From Diabrotica undecimpunctata (taxonomy: Eukaryota > Arthropoda > Insecta > Coleoptera > Chrysomelidae), in contig NC_092812.1 in NCBI RefSeq assembly GCF_040954645.1, positions 186,001 to 250,000 of the forward strand: a DNA stretch of 64,000 nucleotides, in the 5' to 3' direction. The translations under genes and the position numbers were made by a program. Below the pieces are notes generated by a model. That model saw only the letters and a list, made by a program, of their open reading frames with translations. It was not told the origin of the DNA and ran no database searches. The stretch's first letter is position 1. Each line of letters opens with the position of its first letter. Below are positions 34,603-45,582 of this stretch, piece after piece.

Positions 34603-37494
34603 ATGGCTTCGATCCAGACAAAAGGACTTAGAATACTGCAGGTGAACATCGGAAGGGCAAAGGTGGCACACGACCTGATTTACTCAAAAGCCCTGCAAAT
34701 TGACGCAGATATCATCATAGTCCCAGAACCGAATAAAAATATCTCAAAAAAAATTGGTTGGATCTCCGATAACAGAGCAGACGTTGCTGTATTTTTGGTA
34801 AACAACAAAGTGTGCATAAACAAAATTACCAAAAAAGAGGGATTTCTAAAGATAAAAATAAACGAACTAGCAATCATGGCCTGTTATATCTCACCTAATA
34901 TAACCATGACACAATATGCTGAGCGGGTTGAAAAAATCATTGAGGCGTCACAGGGAGAAACAACATACATAATTGCTGGTGATATAAACGCCAAATCTAT
35001 TCTTTGGGGGTCCCCAAAAAATGACAAAAGAGGAGAAATTTGGAACGAATGGATCTCCTCCGCAAACCTGACTGTGCTAAACAATGGTAAACCCACATTC
35101 GAAAGAGGTGAGTCGCGAAGTCACATAGACATTACACTAGCAACCAACAACTGCGCCAAGAAGATCTCGGGATGGGATGTGCTTGATGATAACATCTTTA
35201 CGTTTCACAAGTACATCTCATACGAAGTCGGCATTAAGGTCACAACCAGGCACGGCAGGAAATTACTCGAGTTCGATAAGAACAAATTCAGGAATCAGAT
35301 ACGGAACTTACAAGAAGAAACTACCAACTTTAATAACTTTAGAGACAACATAATAAAAGCACACAAAGCGAGCAGCAAAAGCAAACATGTCACATACACA
35401 ATACCATACTGGTGGAATGAAAACATTCACCAAAAGCGGACAGAATGTCTTAGAATCAGGCGTACGGCACAGAGAAATAGGACGCAGCAAGTTAAAGAAG
35501 AGTATAAGAACGCCAAAAAGGAACTCAATAAATTGATCAAATGTGCTAAACGTACATGCTGGCAGAACTTGTGCGAGGCATTGGAGAACGATATATGGGG
35601 CGAAGCATACAGGATCGCCACTAAGACGCTGAGGTCAGAGACCCCATATAACCTATGCGATGACAACAGAAGGGAAATAGCGAATACCCTGTTTCCTAAC
35701 AAGCCTATAAACGACTTCCTGATTAGAGACGATGAGAACTGTCCCAAAGAATTAACGGCGGCTGAACTCACCAGAGCCGCCAATTCCATCAAAATAGGTA
35801 AATCCCCTGGACCGGACCGTGTGCCACCAGAGGCGATAAAAATACTAGTGAATGAATGCCCAGAAGCTACTAGAATAGCACTCAATGAGCTGCTAACAAG
35901 ACAAGAATTTCCAGACCAGCTGAAACTAGCTAAACTTACACTAATACATAAACCCGGTAAAAACCCGGATGAAGCCAATTCGTACAGGCCTATATGTTTA
36001 TTAGATTGTCTAGGAAAACTATACGAAAATATTGTCAAAAATCGCCTAGAAGATGAATTAAGTGAAAGAGAGACTATCTCCAACAGACAATACGGATTTA
36101 GAAAAGCTAAATCAACCATAGACGCGGTAAAAAGTTTAACCGATACTGTAAAAAACACAAAGAAAAGATGGGCTATACTGGTTATGTTTGATGTAAAGAA
36201 TGCCTTCAACTCTGCCAACTGGGCACATATCATAACAAAACTGGAATCAGCACGAGTGTCAGGATATCTCATCAATATCATTAAAAGGTATCTTACTAAT
36301 AGATACGTTACAGTGGCAAAAAATACAGAACAGAAGTTAACAGCCGGCGTACCGCAAGGTTCTGTATTAGGTCCGACACTCTGGAATATATTATATAACG
36401 GGGTACTAGAAATAGACTATGGTAGAGATACTCTAGCTATTGCATACGCAGATGACCTGGCGATACTAGTCATGACTGACATGAACTGGAAAATCGAAGA
36501 CAAAGTCAACACATGCTGCAGAAAAGTCAACAGCTGGATGGCTAGAAACGATCTCGAACTAGCAGGAAGCAAAACGGAAGTGGTCATACTAAAAGGACCA
36601 CGACGAAGACCCGAGATGACTTTTCAAATTGGTAGTACTATTATAACCCCTACAAATTGTGCAAAATACCTAGGCATATACATCGACACAGGTCTAAGGT
36701 TCACAAAACACCTGACAAATGTAGTCCAGAGGGCGGAAGAAAGAACGGCAGCCCTACAAAGAATCATGCCGAATATAGGAGGCCCAAGCAGCCAAAAACG
36801 AAGAATGTACCTGCAAGTGGTACAGTCAACTATATTATATGGAACCCCCATTTGGGCAGACGTACTAAATTACAAAAAGTACAGAGACATGATAACCAGA
36901 GCCCAGCGAAAGCCTCTATTAAAAGTTACAAGTGCGTACAGGACCACTTCAACGATGGCCCTACAGGTAATAGCGGGCACGCTCCCTATTCACCTCCTAG
37001 CTAAAGAACGGCAGATGCTTTATAACTCTCGAAACGGCCACCTACCTCAGGTCAGAGCCGCCATTAGAGAACAATTACTAACAGAATGGCAAGCAGAATG
37101 GGAGGCACAGATAGACAAGGCACAATGGACCAAAAAACTAATACCCAATGTAATAGAGTGGTACAAATGTAAGTTCAAACGAGTAAATTTTTATTTTATG
37201 CAGTTCCTGACCGGACATGGATCTTTCAGGTCTTACACGTATCGTATACGAAAAACCAGCGATGATAATTGTGTCATATGTAAAGTAGAAGACGATGCGG
37301 AGCATTGTATCTTTAGGTGCAAGGTGTTTGCGTCGGAACAACACATAATGCGAACAAAGCTAGGAGAGATATCCTCTGACAACTTGATACGTGTCGCTAT
37401 GGAAAGCAGAGAGAACTTTGAATTTCTTGTAGACCAAGTAACAAAAATTATGAAGAGAAAGTCCATGATAGAGAAAGAAACTGAGACAGGATGA
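34603..37494 (+). CDS. ORF2 (endonuclease-reverse transcriptase) of the R1-clade LINE
   Basis: 963 residues, open, a normal length for the clade. The protein nicks the target and primes cDNA synthesis there. The apurinic-type endonuclease (residues ~10-220) starts LRILQVNIGRAKVAHDLI, with IAGDINAKSILWGS and SHIDITLATNN as active-site blocks. RT (residues ~400-720): SYRPICLLDCLGKLYENI, QYGFRKAKSTIDAV, MFDVKNAFNSANW, AGVPQGSVLGPTLWN, catalytic YADDLAIL. The C-terminus has the clade's CCHC region: FLTGHGSFRSYTYR, then CVICKVEDDAEHCIFRC. No RNase H domain. I see no frame break or loss of a catalytic residue, so it may be active. Confidence 0.94.
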   Translation: MASIQTKGLRILQVNIGRAKVAHDLIYSKALQIDADIIIVPEPNKNISKKIGWISDNRADVAVFLVNNKVCINKITKKEGFLKIKINELAIMACYISPNITMTQYAERVEKIIEASQGETTYIIAGDINAKSILWGSPKNDKRGEIWNEWISSANLTVLNNGKPTFERGESRSHIDITLATNNCAKKISGWDVLDDNIFTFHKYISYEVGIKVTTRHGRKLLEFDKNKFRNQIRNLQEETTNFNNFRDNIIKAHKASSKSKHVTYTIPYWWNENIHQKRTECLRIRRTAQRNRTQQVKEEYKNAKKELNKLIKCAKRTCWQNLCEALENDIWGEAYRIATKTLRSETPYNLCDDNRREIANTLFPNKPINDFLIRDDENCPKELTAAELTRAANSIKIGKSPGPDRVPPEAIKILVNECPEATRIALNELLTRQEFPDQLKLAKLTLIHKPGKNPDEANSYRPICLLDCLGKLYENIVKNRLEDELSERETISNRQYGFRKAKSTIDAVKSLTDTVKNTKKRWAILVMFDVKNAFNSANWAHIITKLESARVSGYLINIIKRYLTNRYVTVAKNTEQKLTAGVPQGSVLGPTLWNILYNGVLEIDYGRDTLAIAYADDLAILVMTDMNWKIEDKVNTCCRKVNSWMARNDLELAGSKTEVVILKGPRRRPEMTFQIGSTIITPTNCAKYLGIYIDTGLRFTKHLTNVVQRAEERTAALQRIMPNIGGPSSQKRRMYLQVVQSTILYGTPIWADVLNYKKYRDMITRAQRKPLLKVTSAYRTTSTMALQVIAGTLPIHLLAKERQMLYNSRNGHLPQVRAAIREQLLTEWQAEWEAQIDKAQWTKKLIPNVIEWYKCKFKRVNFYFMQFLTGHGSFRSYTYRIRKTSDDNCVICKVEDDAEHCIFRCKVFASEQHIMRTKLGEISSDNLIRVAMESRENFEFLVDQVTKIMKRKSMIEKETETG

Positions 37495-38128
37495 GAGTGA
37501 TCTGGGGCAATCCACCTCCATTTAAAACTAGTTATCATTGTATGAATATGTATGTAAATATGTGTATATGTGTATTTGTGTGTTCGTAGGTGTGTATGTG
37601 TATGTACGTATGTATGTGTGTATATGTGTGTAGTACACTTGTTTATTGCATACGTATGTATACTTACTTATTGTTACCTAATATTACCTAATACCAAATA
37701 TTCTTACACCTTATTGTTACCTTGTATACCTATACATTCCATATACTCTCCCCCTGGTTCCTTACCGCTCTTAGGTAATACCATCGGCAAGGCCATTTAC
37801 ATATGGGCCTATTTTACATACATTTTTCTTCTGGTTCCTTACCGCTTCTAGCTAAGAACCAGCAACAAAACTTTATTACTAATTCAGGCAGCGCAAGGCA
37901 TCTCTAAGTTTCGTTCGCTAACTGAACACGTACGGGGGTGTCTTGACGAAGAATGGGTGGTTTTAGTTGGTAGGCAGGGCAACAGAAAGGCATCCGTTTG
38001 CAGGACCTCCTCTACATAGGGGGAAATGGGCTCAGATGTTTTCCTCTGCCCTGAATCCATCACACGCCGAGCAATGGTATGGTGTTTAGAACATTTCCAC
38101 CCTCATCAAAAAAAAAAAAAAAAAAAAA
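37495..38128 (+). other. R1-like LINE 3' UTR and poly(A)
   Basis: A TGTGTATG-rich tract (37540-37640) is followed by two GGTTCCTTACCGCT-like blocks (about 37757 and 37834) and a GC-richer block, and it ends in 21 A's. Confidence 0.8.
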
Positions 38129-38513
38129 GGTAAATTTAATGTTTATATAGCATCAGATTTTAAGAGACGAGCATTCTTTGGACAATAATTGAGAAGCCAT
38201 TGCCTCATGGTTATTTCAAAACAGGTATTTTCAAAGTGTATTGAGCAAATCGTTGCTGCAAAAAATTTAAAGTACTGAATAAAGGTATAAAATCGATTTT
38301 TAAAAATAATAGAGAATTTAAAAAAATTTAAATGTGGCAGTCGAGGAACTGCCGACAGAAGCTATGCTAGAACTGAATATAAAAATGAGGATATATTGTA
38401 TTGAGGGCTGAGAATAAAAATAACATGTCTAAAAATAAATAAAATGGAATGAAATTATCATTTGACAATAAATAATACAAAAAGATGAAGAGGAAGGAAA
38501 ATAATAAAAAAAA
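38129..38513 (+). repeat. 385-bp direct repeat, right copy
   Basis: The same 385 bp as 32527-32911. The sequence then continues with CAAAAGAATAAGATAAAATG, so the pre-insertion locus is recovered by joining 32911 to 38514. Confidence 0.9.
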
Positions 38514-39270
38514 CAAAAGAATAAGATAAAATGAAGAAGAAGAAACAGTTTATCATTTGATCAGCACAGCTCAATGCACCTCTAAAGTAGCAGAAGAAGA
38601 AGAAGTTAAAAATATCAAGGTAAACAGAAGAAACAGATGATGAAGAAAATAAGTTGATAAAGTAAATTAAACATTTGAATAAAGTTCCGGAAGAATCATA
38701 GCTTCAAAAATATATGTTTCATTTTGCATAAAAAGATATAGGTACTTATTTGTTTTTGAGGAGTCTTTCAAAAATCATTTTTTAAGGAAAACTTAACATT
38801 TCTTAAATTTATTTTATCTTCTCTCCGGCATGCGATTATCCACTACTTTCTCAGCTCATCTGTCTTGGGGAAACGAAAGTATTTTATATCTGTGCCTTTT
38901 GTACACTGATTATAATTTGTACATTTAGCTACGGCACAACTAGGCATTGTCAATTATTTCTACCACAACACTATCACAATAGTACAATTAAATATATTAC
39001 AAATGTAATATTTACTTTATAATAATACTAGAAAGTCGTAATCGAAGATCTAAACAACACATTTACTAATGCATTTAAATGGCAAATCTCGCAGAGTTCC
39101 TCGCACGTGACGTCATGTGCGCGTCGAACCGAATTACGGTTCTATATTTAGCATATCGTTGTGTGTGTATCGTGATATTACGTGTAATTTAGCATCGACA
39201 GTGTGGACGTCACACGAACGTCCATACGAATCGTCTAACGAATCTTGGTTTCCACTCAGTTGCTACGAAC
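38514..39270. other. Non-coding stretch upstream of Harbinger 1
   Basis: A purine-rich, then AT-rich sequence. From about 39080 it becomes GC-richer (CGCACGTGACGTCATG), which may be the 5' end of the Harbinger element. I could not match terminal repeats. Confidence 0.4.
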
Positions 39271-41165
39271 ATGCCGAATAGGGAGGTCGTGATAGCAGGT
39301 GCTGCTTTTATTTGTATGTATTTATTAACTGAAGACCGGAAGAAACGTTCGGTGCGTCGATGGTGGAAAACTGAGTTGTATCAGAAAAGATCTACTTTAC
39401 TTGTGGAACTAAAATCTCAGCAAATAAGTGGCCAATATAAAAACTTTACCCGGATGTCGCCTACTGATTTTGAATATTTATTAACACAGATTGTATCTAA
39501 AATATCAAGACAAGATACTGCCTTGAGATCTGCAATTTCACCGCAAGATAGACTGGCACTAACATTAAGATTTTTGGAAACAGGAGATTCATATACTTCA
39601 ATACACTTTCAGAATTTCAAAACAGTCAATCTCTTGCATTGTACCAGAAGTTTGTGAAGCGATTATAGAAGCATTGAAAGAAAACATAAAGGTGAGTTTT
39701 ATATATTTTTATTGATTTATTGAAAAAAAAAAGGTATCATTTTAATAATTTATCAGTTTATTTACAAAATCTGCATCTTCAAATGAAGCTTGGGATGATT
39801 CTGAGGGAACAGGTGAAGTATATGGAATAGCAGTGAAACTTATCGAATTCTGACCTGTTCTATACCCTGAAAATATAGTTCTGAGTGATTTGTTGAGGTA
39901 TATTGTTCAGCATTCTGGTATCTTGATGAAGGAATCCCGCTGTAACCGTATTGAGATGTCGAAGGATAATGAAGTTGGGAAAAATTAGTATATCCTTCGT
40001 CGGCCTTGAATATAATATCCATTATTGCACGCTGCACAGCATTTTTGGTAGTCTTATTATACTGTTGCATCTTGCTGCATTAAAATTAGAAAAAAAGAGG
40101 GTTTCGTTTTCAAAATTGTTTGGGTTTTTTTCTGGTTCGGGAGTAGGCTTCGAAGCAACATTCTTAAGTACGCTAAGAGCTTCTGAAAGCATAACCATTT
40201 TTTTATTTTCTTCTGATTTATTTTTTTTGGAGGCGGACACTTTGGTGATACAAATTCTGCACTTCTGCAGTCATCATTTTCTGCACTTGTAGATGCTCCT
40301 TATTGCAGTTCATCTGTAACCTGTAATAAAAAAAAATTATTGTTTCAGCTGCCAAAAACAGAGTCAAAATCGATCCAAATTTCAAACAAATTTGATGAAT
40401 TGTGGAATTTTCCCCATTGTTCCGGTGCCATTGACGGTAAACATGTAATTCTTGAGGCTCCGATACATAGTGGCACAGAATATCGTAACTCCAAATCGAA
40501 TTTTGGTATAGTGATGTTTGCTTTAGTAGACGCGGAATATAATTATACATTTCTTGATGTCGGATGTCAAGGTAGAATTTCAGATGGTGGAATTTTTAAG
40601 GAAACTGAATTATATAAAAAAAAATAGAAAATAATTTAATAAGGTTTCCGGCATCTAAAGCACTTCAAGGTAGAAATAATCCAGTACCATACGTATTTGT
40701 AGGAGAGTCTGCCTTTCTATTACAAAACAATATAATGAAACCTTATCCAGGAGATCACCCCAAGGAATCGCCGCAAAGAATTTTTAATTACAGGCTAAGA
40801 GAGCGCGCAGGATTGTAGAAAACGTATTTGGTATTACAGCATCTGTGTTCGGAGTTTTACGAAAACCTATGCTTCTTAAGCCCGAAACCGCGCAGACTAT
40901 AATCATGGCAATTGCACACTTGCATAATTTTTTGAGAAACACAGATACGTCGAAAACTTTGTATATAGTGCCTGGATCACTTGACAGCGAACAAAATGGC
41001 AGACTCTTGGAAGGTACTTGGCGAAGAGATGTTGATATGACATATTTACTTCCACTGACTAATGTACCGAGACGGGCTGCCTTAAATGCAAAACACATTA
41101 GAGATGAGTTTACTGACTATTTTCTGAACGAGGGAAAAGTTTCTTGGCAGAATACGTATTGTTAA
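39271..41165 (+). pseudogene. Harbinger transposase 1 (HARBI1-like), two exons
   Basis: Exon 1 (39271-39691) holds the N-terminal helices (MSPTDFEYLLTQIV and SPQDRLALTLRFLETGDSYT). One frameshift near 39615 must be crossed to reach CIVPEVCEAIIEALKENIK and the GTGAGT donor. Exon 2 (40349-41165, after TTTCAG) holds the DDE core: GAIDGKHVILEAP (first Asp), VGCQGRISDGGIF (second Asp) and RRIVENVFG (Glu), ending in FTDYFLNEGKVSWQN, the usual PIF C-terminus. Two more small shifts occur near 40625 and 40800. Its intron (39692-40348) contains an antisense exon of the partner gene. Confidence 0.88.
39840..40320 (-). pseudogene. Last exon of a MADF-BESS-type partner gene inside the transposase intron
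   Basis: Minus strand. A TTATTACAG acceptor at 40321 is followed by AEFVSPKCPPPKK, then KKMVMLSEALSVLKNVASKP, ETLFFSNFNAA and, after a frameshift near 40075, AVQRAIMDIIFKADEGYTN, the BESS-like end found in Harbinger-linked MADF proteins, and a Tyr/Ser-rich tail. The exon lies wholly inside intron 1 of the plus-strand transposase. The intron before this exon must therefore span transposase exon 2. The MADF exons expected to the right of 41165 are not found, possibly lost with the fold-back insertion. Confidence 0.65.
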
Positions 41166-41324
41166 GATCTTATCAAGCCGAAACATAGACCAGAGAACTA
41201 AGGATCTTCCCGTGACATTCGTTGATACAGGTATCTAACAACTGCTTTTGATAAATTTGGTGATAACAATACTTAATAAACAAAATATGTAAAAGTTTAA
41301 ACGTACTTTTTTACTTATAAACAA

Positions 41325-41995
41325 TGTAAATTATATAGAAAAATGACACAATTTTACGGAAAAGCATAGAAAATCCTTTAAAATGAGGGTTTGTAAAGAT
41401 ATTTTTGATAATTTATTGCAAAAATTGTTTCAACAGTTTATTTTAAGAAAATTATTAATAACTTTTTTAAAAATGCACAAAAAACTTTAATTTTGCTTTA
41501 GAATAAGGATAATATCATAAGTATTCAGCTTTAAAAATTTCGAAGTTTTACTTAATAGTTATTGTAAAATTGAAATTGTTTATCCCAGGAAGCTTTTATT
41601 TTCAAAGTTATTATGCGTAAACTATCCTACGACCCTTAAAACCCAAGTTAGCCTTTTTTTTCAAAAATTTACTGGGGCTTTGTTTATAAACAATAAGTAA
41701 TTAAAAAAACCATTTGAAAGAATAAAATTAAATTTTGCAATAACTATTAAATTAAACTTGTTGAAATTTTTATAGCTGAATACATGGTAATATTGTCTCT
41801 ATTATCACGCAAAATTTAAAGTTTTTTGTGCATTTTTTGAAAAGTTATTAGGAATTTTCAAAAAATCGACTTTTGAAACTATTTTTGCAATAATTAAGCA
41901 ACAAATTAGCAAAAATAACATAACAAACCCTCATTTTAAAGGATTTTCTATGCTTTTTCAGTAAAATTGTGTCACTTTTCCATATAATTTAGCGG
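41325..41995. repeat. Fold-back element with ~320-bp imperfect arms
   Basis: The left arm (about 41325-41650) reads GACACAATTTTACGG, then AAATCCTTTAAAATGAGGGT, then a TGCACAAAAAACTTTAA motif. The same motifs come back inverted from 41995 to about 41670 (GTAAAATTGTGTC, then ATTTTAAAGGATTTTC). Arms are roughly 80% alike. It sits between Harbinger 1 and Harbinger 2 and may have removed their facing ends. Confidence 0.8.
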
Positions 41996-42349
41996 TATTC
42001 ACCTTTAGCATTTAAAATCAAATAGGGATCTTAAGTTGTTTATATACTACATTATTTGAAACGGTACATACTATAATAAGAAATAATGGATAGATACATA
42101 TTAATTTTTATTGTTTTTTTTCTTCTAGTAATGGAGGCATTTACCGCAGAAGATGACGAGCAACTTATTCATGTGGTTAGTAATTATCCTGAATTGTACA
42201 ATCCGAAAAATGAATCATATAAGTTGATGGTAAAGAAAGACGTTAAATGGAGAAGTATTGTGGAAATAATGAATAAAGATGGTAAGTTTTGTGATACAAT
42301 TTAATGAATTGTCATTCAGTACATAAAAAGCTAGGTATGTATTAATAAA

Positions 42350-43270
42350 CTAAATTTGTTTATTTTGCCACTTGAGAGAGCCTTCGTTAGCAAAATAATC
42401 TGTAAAACGGCTCCGCACCTGAAAACTTTCAGTACAAGCAAAGCCTCCTGTGCCTCTTAAAGGAATCATATTCTGAGTAGGAGTGTGAAAAGACATATCT
42501 TCTAACTTATGGTGTTTCATATTTCCGTTGCGGATATATTCATCGCGTAACATATTATGTAAACAACAAGAAGCAAAAACAATTAGATCCACTGTTGATG
42601 GTTTTACGTTAATCGGGATAAAAAAAATACGAAACACATGACAAAGCAAACCAAATGCATTTTCGGTAACCCGTCTAGCACGGCAAAGTCTATAATTAAA
42701 AACTACTTTATTATGATCGTCTAATGCTTGCTTGTTTTTTCGGATAGGGTTTCATAACATTTGTATGAAGTTTAAAAGCATCATCACCTAGAATAACGTG
42801 AGGGAGCATAATATTTTTCGAATATGGAAGTACGGATGGTGCAGGAAAATTAAAATTGTCTTCATAAATTGCTTTGCCAAGTTCAGATTTCCCAAAAATG
42901 CCAGCGTCTCCTTCTTTCCCGTAGGATCCAATATCCACAACCATAAACTGATAATTAGCATCCACAATGGCCAACAGCACAATGGAAAAAGACTGTTTAT
43001 AATTTAAAAAAAGGGATCCGCTTTTATCTGGACACATTATGAGCACATATTTGCCATCAATGGCGCTTACAGCGTTGGGAAAATGCCAAATAGCCCAAAA
43101 TTCTTCAGCCTTTTGCTTTAAATTCAGTTCTGGTAGAGGAGGAAGGAAAATTGGTTTCACCTTGTCACATATACTTTTCAATACTATTGGCACAAATAGG
43201 CTAATGTAGTTGTGACTTATTCGGAACGCGAACGCCAAAGATCTATATGACTCTTCAGTGGCTAGGAACC
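42350..43270 (-). pseudogene. Harbinger transposase 2, exon 2 (DDE core)
   Basis: Starts after TTTGTTACAG (acceptor at 43271) and continues the exon 1 codon. Contains FLATEESYRSLAFAF, SAIDGKYVLIMCP (first Asp), VVDIGSYGKEGDAGIFG (second Asp) and, after a 4-bp duplication that shifts the frame near 42722, TENAFGLLCHVF (Glu) and SRFTDYFANEGSLKWQN, the C-terminal motif. All three catalytic residues survive. The single shift is the only clear break. Confidence 0.88.
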
Positions 43271-43951
43271 TGTAACAAATAAATTTTTCTATAAATTGAT
43301 TAATAAAGGTCAAGGTTGAACGATTTAAATTAAATTATTTTTTGATTTTTTCACAAAATTTGTGTTATTTGGAAATCTCTAAATAAATATATTTTTAGTT
43401 GGATCATGCAAAAGACGATGGAAAAATCTACGTGACAATTATTACAAACAAAAAAAGAAAGAGATTCAAACAACGGGAAGTGCTAGCTTAGGAAATAGAA
43501 GAAGAAATCCTTTATTAGAGCAGTTAAGTTTTTTAGAGGCTGTGGAACATGAACGGCGGTAAGTGAAATGTTTTTGATTAATATCTAATGTCTAATATGT
43601 ATTATTATAGTGTTCTGAGCAGCAATACAAATGCAAAAGTTGATAAGACTCAGGAGATTTTTAGTGGCAACTCTAATGATGAAGCTACACACGAGACAAA
43701 ATTGATTCCGAGTCTAGAGAAAATGTTACAGAAATTTGTACTTCCAAGTCAAAGTTCGTGGACTACGGTACCGAACGTCAAGCTTCAAAAAGGAAGAAAG
43801 ATATTAGCTCGGATATCCTCAAACAAATTCAAAAAAGTAGTGAAGAGAGAGACAATTTAATTAAACAGATTAGAGCGTCTTCTGCTATGCAACCTGTAGC
43901 TCCTGAAGATGAAGTCGATTTACTCTTCAAGAGTTTCGCAAAGACTGTAAA

Positions 43952-45072
43952 AACCTTTCCGGTTTTTTATAGCGTTTTCCGCCTTCCGGTTCCCAGTTTC
44001 CAGCTACGTCGGTCATTCCATTCGCCAGGGTGAAGGTTTCTTTCCGACATTGCCTTCTGAATGCCGCCCAGCCAGGATTGTTTTGGCCTTCCTCTTTTCC
44101 TTCTTTCCCTTGGCGTCCATTTTAAAATTTGGTTTGGCAGCCTGTCGTCGTCCATTTTTTTTACATGACCATACCAGATCAGTTGTCTCCTTTGAATTTC
44201 GTCAATGATGGTTGACTTGACTCCCATTATATTTCTGATATGGTCATTTTGTATTCTATCAAGCCTTGATTTTCTAGCTGATCTTCTCCAGAAGTCCATT
44301 TCCAATGCAAGTAGGCGTCGCTCAAGGGATTTAGTAAGTTGCCATGTTTCGCATCCATAGAGCACTATACTTTTAAAGATGGAGTTAAAGAGGAGATGCT
44401 TTCTTTGATTTGATAGTTCTTTTGACCATAGCATCGGGTTTAGGCATCCTATCACCCTTTTTCCTTTCACGATTCTTTGCTCTATCTCTTTTTCGGTGCG
44501 CCCACTCTTGTTGATTGTTGTTCCCAAATATATATATTCCTCACAGTTCTTGATTGTTTCATGTTCATTGACCATTAGATCTTCTACTTCATTCCCGATG
44601 CATAAGTATTGCGTTTTGTTTCTATTTACAGAGAGGCCCCATTCTTCATATGTTTTAAACAACCGTCTCGTCATGAATTCTAAATGTTCCTTGTCTGCTG
44701 CCACTACTACTTGGTCGTCCGCAAAATGTAGAGTGTATAATGTTGTATCGTCGTCAAGTTGGATCCCCATTCCTGAACATGATCTTCTCCAGTGTTTTAG
44801 TGCTTCATTTAAATAGATCTTAAATAGTATTGGAGAGAGGCAGCATCCTTGTCGTAAGCCTTTTGTTACTGGAAATTCTTCTGATAAGGTGTTGTTTAGT
44901 TTGATTTTTGATGATGCTTTATTGTATAATTGTTTGACTGCGGCGATGATCGTGCTATTTAATGAAGATCGTTCAAGAGACTGCCACAGCTTTCTCACAG
45001 GAATCGTGTCATATGCTTTTGTGAGATCCTCAAATAAAAGATGTATTTCCTGGTTTCTTGCAACTTGCAACT
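43952..45072 (-). mobile_element. 5'-truncated RTE fragment inside Harbinger 2
   Basis: About 1.1 kb, minus strand, inserted between the BESS motif and the tail of the MADF gene. I could not define a clean target duplication. Confidence 0.8.
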
Positions 45073-45076
45073 GCAA
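43967..45076 (-). pseudogene. RTE reverse transcriptase, C-terminal two thirds
   Basis: An open 369-residue frame, truncated at the N-terminus within the palm: FEDLTKAYDTIPVRKLW, GLRQGCCLSPILFKIYLNEA, HFADDQVVVAAD (YADD-type site with His before Phe), NRNKTQYLCIGNE, then YLGTTINKSGR and the tail RIQNDHIRNIMGVK, QRRQLIWYGHVKKM, ERRKRGRPKQSWL. No stop in the remaining part, so the insertion is fairly recent. Confidence 0.9.
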
Positions 45077-45102
45077 ACAGAACTACAGTTACTGCGTTCC
45101 CA

Positions 45103-45312
45103 GAATGCTTTCTCTGGATTATCAAGTTACTCGTATGATACTAGCATTACTAGCACACCGCTGCCTTCTCCATCTACCTGGGATTAACAGGATGTCACGA
45201 CAATATCGAATGCTTCCTCTGGATTATCAACTCACTCGTATGATACTAGCATCACTAGCACACCGCAGCCTTCTCCATCTACCTGGGATAAATAGGATGT
45301 CACGACAATATC
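45103..45312 (+). repeat. 105-bp tandem duplication at the MADF gene end
   Basis: Units 45103-45207 and 45208-45312 are about 93% alike and cover the last ~27 codons, the stop codon and some 3' sequence. The second unit repeats the tail of the protein after the stop, with its own stop variant. Confidence 0.88.
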
Positions 45313-45582
45313 TAATACAGTACAGTATTTCGGAAATTTTCAAGGGTAGCTTATTACACTTTTGTTTTACCTTAATTTAAAAAATATATATATTTACTTG
45401 CATTAACAAAGCAGGTAGGCAACCGTGAAAATTTTTGTTACCTTATTTAGTAGAGTAACTAATTAATTTTGTATAACTATTTCTCCTTGTGTTTCATTTA
45501 AAAACTACAATTTCGGTTTACAACACCTTCAATAATATCAGTAAATACATACTAGAGGTGGAATACACGTAACTACTTACCT

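Larger units (their letters stand above)
32912..38128 (+). mobile_element. R1-clade LINE, full length, both ORFs open
   Basis: 5217 bp: leader 32912-33141, ORF1 33142-34548, ORF2 34603-37494, a TG-rich 3' UTR, and a 21-base poly(A) at 38108-38128. GC content and codon use are clearly higher than the surroundings, which suggests recent arrival. R1-clade elements often insert at specific targets. The target here is neither 28S rDNA nor a telomeric repeat, and the element is flanked by a 385-bp repeat. Confidence 0.93.
42131..45186 (+). pseudogene. MADF-BESS DNA-binding partner gene of Harbinger 2
   Basis: MADF proteins bind DNA and, in PIF/Harbinger elements, act beside the transposase. Exon 1 (42131-42281) starts after a pyrimidine-rich TTCTAG and encodes DEQLIHVVSNYPELYN. 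Exon 2 (43399-43558) gives SCKRRWKNLRDNYYKQKKKE, completing the MADF domain. Exon 3 starts at 43611 and reaches, after a frameshift near 43785, the BESS motif EDEVDLLFKSFAKTVK at about 43950, where an RTE fragment cuts it. The C-terminal tail (ELQLLRSQNAFSGLSSY...PSTWD) resumes at about 45073 and stops at 45184. Introns have GTAAGT donors. The first intron (42282-43398) contains transposase exon 2. Confidence 0.85.

Noticed and set aside
33142..37494. Host gene
   Set aside because: Higher GC and two long open frames suggested a host gene at first, but the domains are those of a LINE.
32527..38513. The 385-bp repeat as LTRs of the enclosed element
   Set aside because: The enclosed element is a LINE with poly(A) at the junction. 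The repeat lacks TG...CA ends and lies outside the poly(A).
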